Part shown: piece by piece, positions 57,966 through 64,000 of the stretch | How positions within the stretch are numbered: the first letter of the stretch is position 1 | Layout of the letters: each line of letters opens with the position of its first letter | Source: Isoetes engelmannii | Taxonomy: Eukaryota > Streptophyta > Lycopodiopsida > Isoetales > Isoetaceae | DNA: 64,000 nucleotides | Direction: 5' to 3' | Assembly (NCBI GenBank): GCA_011763485.2 | Contig: JAANSK020000021.1 | Span: forward strand, 1-64,000 | Position numbers and translations under genes: made by a program | The notes under the pieces: generated by a model | The model's database searches: none | Told to the model about the DNA's origin: nothing | Seen by the model: the letters and a program-made list of their open reading frames with translations, nothing else

Positions 57966-57994
57966 TTAATAGCGCACTGCACGACAACAGGCAA
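57966..57994 (-). promoter_or_regulatory. promoter of the nuclease-helicase operon
   Basis: Minus strand -35 TTGCCT (57989-57994), 17-base spacer, -10 TATTAA (57966-57971). Leader about 45 bases to the ATG at 57915, which supports that start. No GTAACGCGTTAC site is present, so this operon is outside that regulon. Confidence 0.6.
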
Positions 57995-58262
57995 GCCCGC
58001 CGGGCAGCGGGGAGCGCGACCTGTTGGTACGGCTAAGAACGCAGGGCGGGACAACTACAGGCACACCAGCGGTTGTGCTGTACGTCGAACGACGAACACA
58101 ACATGTAGTGATTGCCGTCGAAGTTATGCGGAAAACGTCTCAGCAAGCTCCACGACCGTTGGTCGGCTCGAAGGGCTTCGAGCGCGGATTGCGCATGCCG
58201 GCGGGGTTTTCGCGCAACTCCGTCACGAAAATCTGGCTTCTCCGACCGAATAACTTCTGATC

Positions 58263-58280
58263 TGCATATTTATGTATGCA
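58263..58280. promoter_or_regulatory. probable Xre repressor operator
   Basis: TGCATATTTATGTATGCA: 6-base arms TGCATA/TATGCA with a 6-base AT-rich centre, 33 bases before the Xre gene. Typical for a dimeric Xre protein repressing its own promoter. Confidence 0.5.
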
Positions 58281-58312
58281 CCACAGAGCTTTTGCGGACG
58301 TAGACTGAATCC

Positions 58313-58606
58313 ATGAACGATGAGATCAACCCGCCCCATGACTCGCTGATCCCAGGCGCGCTGCGCATTGCACGCAAGCGCGCCGGGTTGAGTCTCGCCG
58401 TGATCGCTGACCGGGCCGGCCTGTCGCATCAGCACCTCTCGGCGATCGAAACCGATTCGGGGCGGGCCACGTCGATACAGGTCATCGAACGCGTGGCCCG
58501 CGAGCTGGGCTATGTCCTGGTGCTGGTACCCGAACAGCATGCGGCCGAAGCCAGAAAGATGGTTGCCCGCAGTCGTGCCAAATCCCCGTTTGATACCGGA
58601 GCGTAA
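58313..58606 (+). CDS. Xre-family transcriptional regulator
   Basis: 97 residues. Residues 18-65 are a standard HTH_3 domain (LRIARKRAGLSLAVIADRAGLSHQHLSAIETDSGRATSIQVIERVARELGYVL). Resembles HipB-like regulators but no hipA follows. The next gene starts 2 bases after its stop, so the two are one operon; the TPR partner may be its ligand sensor. Confidence 0.85.
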   Translation: MNDEINPPHDSLIPGALRIARKRAGLSLAVIADRAGLSHQHLSAIETDSGRATSIQVIERVARELGYVLVLVPEQHAAEARKMVARSRAKSPFDTGA

Positions 58607-58608
58607 GT

Positions 58609-59679
58609 ATGAGCACCAACAGAGCCATTCGATTCATCATGATCAACGATCAGAGCGGCAGGTTCAGTCGCGACTGGAAAGGTGAGGAAAAGGTCGACGA
58701 TCTGCGCGAGCAGATCGACTCCGGTGCGATCTCTCGCGAGGCTGCGATCATGGCCGCCCGAAGCATTGTCAGTCGCGAGCCCGACAACCTCGACGCCCAC
58801 CAATTCCTCGCTGTGAACTACTGGGATGCCGGGTTGAAAGTTGAAGCTGCAGATCTCTGGGCGACGCTTTTTGAACGGGTTGCAGCGTTGATTCCGCCCG
58901 AGTTCAAAGGGCTGATCGAGTGGAGCGAGATGAACAACCGTCCTTTCCTGAGAATGGCGCATGGTCACCTGTTGGGCCTGATGCACGTCGGTGACGCGAA
59001 GGCCGCAAGCAAGCTTTGCAAACGGATGCTGGCCTGGTGCCCTTATGACAATCTGGGCGTGAGGTACCTGCAACCGTTGATCGCGCTCATGGGCGGCCAT
59101 TACAAGACCGCCTACAGGCAGTTTTTGAACATCGCACCTGAGCAGCCCAACGGCTGGTATCACGCTGCGCGGATCGCCTTTCTTGAAGAGCGTTACATCA
59201 CCGCACTCACTCACCTGCGCCGTGGTGTTCTCGCCAATCCGTACATCGCGGAAGTGATCACCGGCCGCAGGGTGCTGTTCGATCATCTCCAACGGCACGG
59301 GTCGAATCGCGCCGACCACAGCTTGGCGGAATCGTTTCTCGAAGATGAGTTCGACGGGTGGGAACAGGAAGAGATTGATTTCGTCGATTGGGGCTTCAAC
59401 TGTGCGTCGGTGATGCGCGAGCGTACGGTGGCGGCCCAGATCAACGAAGGGCTGACCTACGAGCATCGGCACGAAGTTCGAAGGCAATTCCTCGACATGT
59501 CTGACGAACTCGAATCCTTGATCACGGACGAGTCATCCTTGGCCTTGATTCAGAAGGTAGTGAACCGGGATGGTCAGGAATGCTGGCCGTGGGATCGGGT
59601 CACGTTGCTGCATCCACAGCATCGTGCGCATTTAAGCGCCGAACAGGCTGCGTTCATAGAAGCCATGGGTCCGTTCTAG
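58609..59679 (+). CDS. TPR-repeat protein partnered with Xre regulator
   Basis: 356 residues. Tetratricopeptide-like helices over about 40-225 (AARSIVSREPDNLDAHQFLAVNYWDAG, RPFLRMAHGHLLGLMHVGDAKAASKLCKRML, CPYDNLGVRYLQPLIALMGGHYKTAYRQFL, YHAARIAFLEERYITALTHLRRGVLANP) followed by a C-terminal helical region. The NDNLGVRYL-like turn occurs in a widespread family of small-number TPR proteins. Protein-protein binding is inferred; no enzyme motif. Confidence 0.75.
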   Translation: MSTNRAIRFIMINDQSGRFSRDWKGEEKVDDLREQIDSGAISREAAIMAARSIVSREPDNLDAHQFLAVNYWDAGLKVEAADLWATLFERVAALIPPEFKGLIEWSEMNNRPFLRMAHGHLLGLMHVGDAKAASKLCKRMLAWCPYDNLGVRYLQPLIALMGGHYKTAYRQFLNIAPEQPNGWYHAARIAFLEERYITALTHLRRGVLANPYIAEVITGRRVLFDHLQRHGSNRADHSLAESFLEDEFDGWEQEEIDFVDWGFNCASVMRERTVAAQINEGLTYEHRHEVRRQFLDMSDELESLITDESSLALIQKVVNRDGQECWPWDRVTLLHPQHRAHLSAEQAAFIEAMGPF

Positions 59680-59729
59680 CGAAGCACCATGGCTCCTTGA
59701 TCCGCCTCATCCATGAGGCGATCAGCGCA

Positions 59730-60194
59730 TCAGGCTGCCGGCCACTCGCCGTCACGGATGCCCTTGTTCACTCTGGCGATTGCATCACCGACCGTCACAT
59801 AGGTCAGGTTGTCGAACGCATAGGCAACGAACTGGCAGGCCGGCTCTCCCCCATGCTTGAGAATCCAGGCATCGAAGATCCACCTGTCGTCCACGCTCAG
59901 CAGCACGTCCTGGGACGGGCGGGTGGCATCCAGGCGTGCTCGCATCCCGTCAACCCACTTCATGCGCTCGCTGATCGTCACTGCCACGCACATGACGAGG
60001 AACGGTTTCCAGCCCCAGAGGCCCGCGATCAGAATCGCACCGACGTGCGCAAACTTGAGAAAGTCGATCGACCACCGCTGCTCGCGAGTTTCGCGGCGCC
60101 ACACGTCCATGGGGCTGTCATAGAAGATCGGCGGCAACGGCGTTCCGGTCTGGCGGTGCAGCTTGACGAGGTAATCGGGTAGTTCTTGGTTCAT
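59730..60194 (-). CDS. membrane protein, unknown
   Basis: 154 residues from ATG 60194. One or two membrane helices around FAHVGAILIAGLWGWKPFLVMCVAVTI, then a soluble domain (VLLSVDDRWIFDAWILKHGG). No family recognised. Follows the primase on the same strand with a 93-base gap. Confidence 0.55.
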   Translation of the reverse strand: MNQELPDYLVKLHRQTGTPLPPIFYDSPMDVWRRETREQRWSIDFLKFAHVGAILIAGLWGWKPFLVMCVAVTISERMKWVDGMRARLDATRPSQDVLLSVDDRWIFDAWILKHGGEPACQFVAYAFDNLTYVTVGDAIARVNKGIRDGEWPAA

Positions 60195-60287
60195 GGCGCA
60201 TCGTGCCAGCACGGCTCGCCTTCACCGCAGGCGATGGAGGCCGCTTGGACGCTTCAGCACGCCGAACGTCGGATTGATGCCGACGAC

Positions 60288-62231
60288 TCAGGCCGCCGCC
60301 CTGCCCGCGCCGAAGGCCAGCACCCGCAGCTGGGATGCCGCCACCTCCGAGCGCCGAATCTTGACGATCTGGGTCATGGCCTGCTCGATCATCGGCATCG
60401 TGTGCTGAGCCAGGTCATGGCTCATGGCCACGGCGATCGACCACACCTTCAGCCAGGCTGAATGACGTTCGGCCAGCGTAAGCAGCAGCAGGCTCATGGC
60501 CCGCGGGTCATCGAGGTCGACGTCTTCCTCCTCGATCGCCACTGCCACTGACGAGCAGAGCGACATGGCCACAGCTGTTGCCGTCGCGCCAGCGACTTCG
60601 TCGGCCGGAAACTCGTCCAGCAGTTCCCAGAGGCGACGCAACTGCACAGCGGTGGCACGTGCACGGCTGGGCTGGCGATTCAGCAGGGCACCGAGGATGA
60701 CCGCCTCAGGGCCATCGACGGCAAGCTTTCTGGACGGCGGCAGGTCGTAGCCATTGGGGATGGCAGCCGGGCCCGCAACGAACGGGCCCGGTGGCGCCGA
60801 ATGCACGGGAGCGGGGGGCACGGCCGGTGCCGCTTGCACAGGTTCGGCCGACTGAACCGCGGGCGCTGAAGTGGGCCCGGGCGGCGCCGGCCGGCGCAGG
60901 CGGTTGATTGCGGCCACCAGCGACTCGACATCGATCGGGTAGACGTTGGCCAGCGCTGTGACCATGCGCGTCTTGAGCACCGCGGCATAGAGCGGCAGTG
61001 CGGGCTCGATCTTGTCGAGCGTGCTGACGATGTAGTTCACGGCGCGATCGAGGCGCGCCGTCAGGGTCTCGACATCCGTCAGATCCAGGGCGGCTTCGTT
61101 CGCCGGCGACGCGATCGCAAGCATCCGGCCGCACAGGAACTCATCGGGTGCCACCAGCTCGTGTTCGAGCGTCCTGCGGATCACGTCCCCCGCCTGCTTC
61201 CGGACCAGACTGTCGGGATCTTCCCCGAGCGGCAGTTGGCACAGCCTGACGCGGCGGCCGGCCGCCGCCGGCAGAAGGACGGGCAAGGCCGCCTCCATCC
61301 CCTTGGCACCCGCCTCATCACCGTCGAGCATGAGCACGATCTGGCCGCCCGGCGTGATTCTGGATACCACCATCCGGGCGTGGACCGAGCTGAGTGACTT
61401 GGACATCACCGCACATGCCTGTATGCCCATCGTTTCCAGCGCGATCGTGTCGGTATACCCCTCGACCACGATGGTCCGATCCGTCTGTGGCCGTGACTGA
61501 TGCCGTTTCAGCGGCGGCAGGCGGTACAACAGGGTGGACTTCTTGAACACCCGGCTGTCCGGGGAGTTGACGTATTTGGCGATCTTGTCTTCGGGGGTGA
61601 AATGGGAAGGCCTTGGCGTCCAGGACGTCTGCCGGCCGGCAAAACCTGCGATGTCGCCCCGATACGGTTCAAAAATCGGGAAGATGATGCGGCCGGCGAA
61701 TCGCCGCGCCTCGCGCCGCAGTGGCCCGGGAACGCCGGCGAGATCCTCCGGGCACCAGCCAATCTGCCACTGCTCCATGATGACGAGCGGATCGCCCATC
61801 GGCGTCAGTCGGTCGACGAGATCTGCCAGTCTGCCAGTCGCGAGCGCCTGATCGCGGAATCCCGTGAAGCACTTCAGGAACTCTTCGTTGCGCCGGTAGA
61901 GGACCTGTTCCGCCTCGTGGTTCTCCCTGGCCTTGGTCGCGTCATCCTCGATCTCGATGTTGAGCTTGCCGGCGAGCTCTGCCACCGCATCCCTGAACGG
62001 GATGCCCTTGATCTGCATGAGGAACTGAAAGGCGTTACCACCCTTGCCGCAACCGCGGCAGAGGAACAGGCCTTTGGTCTCCGCAACACCGAAAGACGGG
62101 CTCTTCTCGTTGTGGAACGGGCAGAGCCCCAGGTACTCGGTCCCCACGCGCCGAAGCTTGACGAACTCACCCACCACGCCGATCAGCGACGTGCTGTACA
62201 GGATTCGCTGGAGCGTCTGTTCGGGAATCAT
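60288..62231 (-). CDS. dnaG: DnaG-type primase
   Basis: 647 residues from ATG 62231, where the next-upstream gene overlaps by ATGA. CHC2 zinc finger at 37-61 (CPFH ... FLCRGC, ligands Cys37, His40, Cys58, Cys61). TOPRIM follows: VVEGYTD (Glu257) and MLDGDEAG (Asp303, Asp305). The C-terminal third is proline-rich and then helical, replacing the usual helicase-binding domain, so it may load onto a plasmid-specific helicase. It should make RNA primers for the element's own replication. Confidence 0.92.
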   Translation of the reverse strand: MIPEQTLQRILYSTSLIGVVGEFVKLRRVGTEYLGLCPFHNEKSPSFGVAETKGLFLCRGCGKGGNAFQFLMQIKGIPFRDAVAELAGKLNIEIEDDATKARENHEAEQVLYRRNEEFLKCFTGFRDQALATGRLADLVDRLTPMGDPLVIMEQWQIGWCPEDLAGVPGPLRREARRFAGRIIFPIFEPYRGDIAGFAGRQTSWTPRPSHFTPEDKIAKYVNSPDSRVFKKSTLLYRLPPLKRHQSRPQTDRTIVVEGYTDTIALETMGIQACAVMSKSLSSVHARMVVSRITPGGQIVLMLDGDEAGAKGMEAALPVLLPAAAGRRVRLCQLPLGEDPDSLVRKQAGDVIRRTLEHELVAPDEFLCGRMLAIASPANEAALDLTDVETLTARLDRAVNYIVSTLDKIEPALPLYAAVLKTRMVTALANVYPIDVESLVAAINRLRRPAPPGPTSAPAVQSAEPVQAAPAVPPAPVHSAPPGPFVAGPAAIPNGYDLPPSRKLAVDGPEAVILGALLNRQPSRARATAVQLRRLWELLDEFPADEVAGATATAVAMSLCSSVAVAIEEEDVDLDDPRAMSLLLLTLAERHSAWLKVWSIAVAMSHDLAQHTMPMIEQAMTQIVKIRRSEVAASQLRVLAFGAGRAAA

Positions 62232-62500
62232 CGTGATGCGCCTGGCGCTGCAGCCGAATCGACGCCCGAATTGGCGTGAGGGGTGGCGCGCGGCGTGGCG
62301 CCGACGACACCGCGGCACGGCTTGTTGCGGTCATCTCGCCGGCGGACGATCCCGCAATCTCGGCAGCAGACGAGCGTCGATCGGGTAAACGTGAGCGTCA
62401 CCCAGTGGTGCCCGTTGGTGACGTCTTGAACGGCATCCAGCTGCTGCTCAAGCATCGCTCTGGGCGGAATGATCACACCGCGTTGCGTTGGATGGGTCAT
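62228..62500 (-). CDS. small Cys-rich protein upstream of primase
   Basis: 90 residues. HHWVTLTFTRSTLVCCRDCGIVRRRDDRNKPCRG has a C-C-x-x-C ... C arrangement suggesting one zinc site, a pattern I have seen in small phage proteins. Overlaps both neighbours by 4 bases (ATGA). Confidence 0.6.
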   Translation of the reverse strand: MTHPTQRGVIIPPRAMLEQQLDAVQDVTNGHHWVTLTFTRSTLVCCRDCGIVRRRDDRNKPCRGVVGATPRATPHANSGVDSAAAPGASR

Positions 62501-62742
62501 GGCGCGATGGCATCCGTTGTGGCGTGCACGTTCAATGCGGGACGCGAAAGGCAGGCAGACCGTGCAGCGCCCGCGACCAGCATCGTGGTGGTGAACATGG
62601 CGCCGATCGCGAGGATCAGGATCACGGCCTGGCGCCGGGCGAAACGCTTCCCTTCAATGAACCCCTCGGCATGTGACCTGCTGATCGGGTCCGGCGCCAT
62701 ATCCAGTCGCAATCGGTCAACGATCCGCTCTAAATCGGGCAT
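62497..62742 (-). CDS. small single-helix membrane protein
   Basis: 81 residues; a helical cytoplasmic N-terminus, then one membrane helix (AVILILAIGAMFTTTMLVAG). First gene of the primase operon, 45 bases after the strong promoter at 62787-62815. Function unknown. Confidence 0.6.
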   Translation of the reverse strand: MPDLERIVDRLRLDMAPDPISRSHAEGFIEGKRFARRQAVILILAIGAMFTTTMLVAGAARSACLSRPALNVHATTDAIAP

Positions 62743-62786
62743 GGCTTCTTGCTCCCGGAATTGCCGAGCTGTTCTTTGGTGTAGCT

Positions 62787-62815
62787 ATTCTAGCGTGCGC
62801 CTTGGAGTGCAACAA
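62787..62815 (-). promoter_or_regulatory. promoter of the primase operon
   Basis: Minus strand -35 TTGTTG (62810-62815), 17-base spacer, -10 TAGAAT (62787-62792). Good consensus match. No palindrome seen here. Confidence 0.65.
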
Positions 62816-62830
62816 GCAAGCTCTACGCGC

Positions 62831-63691
62831 TCAGCCGTCAGGTTGATCAGTGGATCTCGATGGAATGCCTGCGTTGCGGGCATGTTCTGCCTGACGATAG
62901 ACCGTCCTGGCTGCGCGCTTGTCGAACACGATGCGTCGTCCGTCGACGCCGGGCTCGCTGACGAACCCCTCTTGCTCCATGCGATCGATTAGATCGTGTG
63001 CGAGTAGATAGCCGATCTTCAATTCCCGTTGCACGAGACTGACACTCGGATTGCCTGAGGCGTAAACGGCATGGAGAGCCTGGGCATACTGCGCAGATTG
63101 CTGGTCGCCAAGCGGCGGCAACGAGAACCCCTCTACGGGTCGCGTCAGCACGTCCTTGAGCTCGTCACGGACATGATCCCCGACGATCCCGTCGAAGTCG
63201 GCGACGACGCCGTTGGCGATCGCATACCCTTCGCCGCGCTCGTCGCTCAGCCGTTCGACCTGCGCAACGAGCCACGCAATCGTGGGATCACCTTCCGCTC
63301 GAGCCCTGGCATCTGAGAGCCGCGGATCTTCCGGGTCCTCCTGAAGCCACTCAGGAATCTCGTCGCCCTGCACTTGCGTCGTCAGCACCAAGTGTGGCCG
63401 AAACGGTGGCGCGGGCGGCGGAATCGGAATTCCACATTGCCACGCTGCCGCCTCATCAAGGGCAGCACGGCAGGCGATGATCTGGGTCGTGATGGCAGCG
63501 CGCGTGACGTCGCTGATGTTCCAACGGCTGGCTGATGCAAGTCCGTTGGTCGCACGCTGCAGCTCGTCGAACAAGGCCTCAACAACTCGACCGATTTTCA
63601 GGATGTCGTCTGGCCGAAGGCTGTGCGTCGCTTGGCCGGCGCCGATGGCCTGACACGCTTCGACCACATGCAGTTGGTGCCCGGTGCTCAT
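62831..63691 (-). CDS. FtsK-gamma-like winged-helix protein
   Basis: 286 residues from ATG 63691 (overlaps the upstream stop by ATGA). About residues 205-260 carry AVYASGNPSVSLVQRELKIGYLLAHDLIDRMEQEGFVSEPG, a close match to the FtsK gamma DNA-recognition domain (SVS-LQR-IGY-RA-LID-ME--G). The FtsK motor itself is missing. The N-terminal 180 residues are unknown and helical. It may read the polarised sequence that FtsK uses, or guide another translocase; inference. Confidence 0.75.
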   Translation of the reverse strand: MSTGHQLHVVEACQAIGAGQATHSLRPDDILKIGRVVEALFDELQRATNGLASASRWNISDVTRAAITTQIIACRAALDEAAAWQCGIPIPPPAPPFRPHLVLTTQVQGDEIPEWLQEDPEDPRLSDARARAEGDPTIAWLVAQVERLSDERGEGYAIANGVVADFDGIVGDHVRDELKDVLTRPVEGFSLPPLGDQQSAQYAQALHAVYASGNPSVSLVQRELKIGYLLAHDLIDRMEQEGFVSEPGVDGRRIVFDKRAARTVYRQAEHARNAGIPSRSTDQPDG

Positions 63692-63978
63692 TTGGAGCGT
63701 GCTGCAGCCGGGATTACCAACCAGCACTTTCTGCCCCCACCCTCGGGCCGTCCGAAGACAAGTCGGCCGGACCGCCTCATGGCCTGCATCCTGCGATCAA
63801 TCAACCGCCACGCGACCGGGTGTGCCGTGCGCCGTGAATTGCCCGCAACGATCAGCTTCCGGGCAATCTCCTCGAGCTTCATGCTGTTGGTTGGGTGACC
63901 GCGCCGCGCTTCGATGTGCGCAACGATCGCTTCGTCGAGCTCCTGAAAGCGGTTGTCTTCCTGAAATTCGGCTGCCAC
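63688..63978 (-). CDS. small unknown protein, possibly 5'-partial
   Basis: 96 residues from GTG 63978, but the frame stays open to the right edge, so the real start may lie beyond the window. Basic, helical (HPTNSMKLEEIARKLIVAGNSRRTAHPVAWRLIDRRMQAMRRSG) with a possible helix-turn-helix. Coupled to the FtsK-gamma-like gene. Confidence 0.5.
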   Translation of the reverse strand: MAAEFQEDNRFQELDEAIVAHIEARRGHPTNSMKLEEIARKLIVAGNSRRTAHPVAWRLIDRRMQAMRRSGRLVFGRPEGGGRKCWLVIPAAARSK

Positions 63979-64000
63979 CGGAACTGTGTATCGACCCTGA

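Larger units (their letters stand above)
57916..58312. other. divergent intergenic region with promoter, operator and hairpin
   Basis: 397 bases. Contains the leftward promoter (57966-57994), a two-level hairpin at 58072-58102 (GTTGTG/CACAAC around CGTCG-aa-CGACG) and the Xre-type palindrome at 58263-58280. Short open frames here have poor codon statistics and are rejected. Confidence 0.5.

Noticed and set aside
58024-58260. Small ORFs in the divergent gap
   Set aside because: No ribosome site, weak third-position bias and low-quality composition.
1-64000. Insertion sequences, integrases, phage structural or conjugation genes
   Set aside because: I looked for transposase, recombinase, terminase, capsid, relaxase and T4SS motifs and found none that I can support.

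Overview
The window is a 64 kb, GC-rich, gene-dense stretch that looks like part of a large plasmid or integrative element of a beta/gammaproteobacterium, with Xanthomonadales-like flavour (an XF1762-type protein, many small families common on conjugative elements). I see no ribosomal, central-metabolic, transposase, phage-structural or conjugation genes. Most genes are small, packed with 4-base start/stop overlaps, and of accessory type: DNA repair, modification, anti-restriction and nucleic-acid processing. The host assignment is inference; no taxonomic marker is present.

Layout. 0-15 kb: a 5'-truncated sigma-region-4-like gene, two exported proteins (one trypsin-like), a coupled leftward operon (5.2-3.5 kb), a degenerate N6-methylase gene, a long leftward operon (10.8-6.4 kb) with a tRNA-guanine-transglycosylase/DpdA-like enzyme, an N4-type DNA methyltransferase and a dual-specificity phosphatase, and a rightward operon ending in a HerA-like ATPase and a KfrA-like coiled-coil protein. 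15-22 kb: an SprT-like protein, a DUF5623-like protein, an AT-rich gap with repeats, and a second sigma-region-4-like protein paralogous to the first gene. 22-32 kb: a repair island with UmuD, UmuC, a hairpin-bracketed small membrane protein, an SRAP (YedK/HMCES) protein, an endonuclease/exonuclease/phosphatase-family enzyme and an SbcCD-like pair; four copies of a 19-bp repeat are scattered in its gaps.

33-37 kb: an AbiEi/AbiEii toxin-antitoxin pair whose junction carries a 62-bp tandem duplication, a coupled leftward operon ending in a frameshifted gene, then a structured RNA with its own promoter and terminator followed by tRNA-Gly(UCC) and tRNA-Arg(CCU). 37-45.4 kb: an HNH gene and a long leftward operon headed by an HNH-RNA ligase fusion and a 30-residue Cys-rich micropeptide. 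45.4-58 kb: a leftward operon with a predicted PD-(D/E)XK nuclease, an unknown 367-residue protein and a giant 2440-residue DarB-like helicase with a decayed methylase domain; a 116-codon gene with better codon statistics lies out of frame inside the giant gene. 58-64 kb: an Xre repressor and TPR protein, a DnaG-type primase with small partners, and an FtsK-gamma-like winged-helix protein.

The most unexpected signal is regulatory. A 12-bp palindrome, GTAACGCGTTAC with at most one mismatch, sits at or inside the -35/-10 spacer of four separate leftward promoters (near 5280, 11010, 36868 and 45428), each driving one of the tightly coupled accessory operons. This suggests one element-encoded or host repressor controls about 30 otherwise uncharacterised genes as a regulon.
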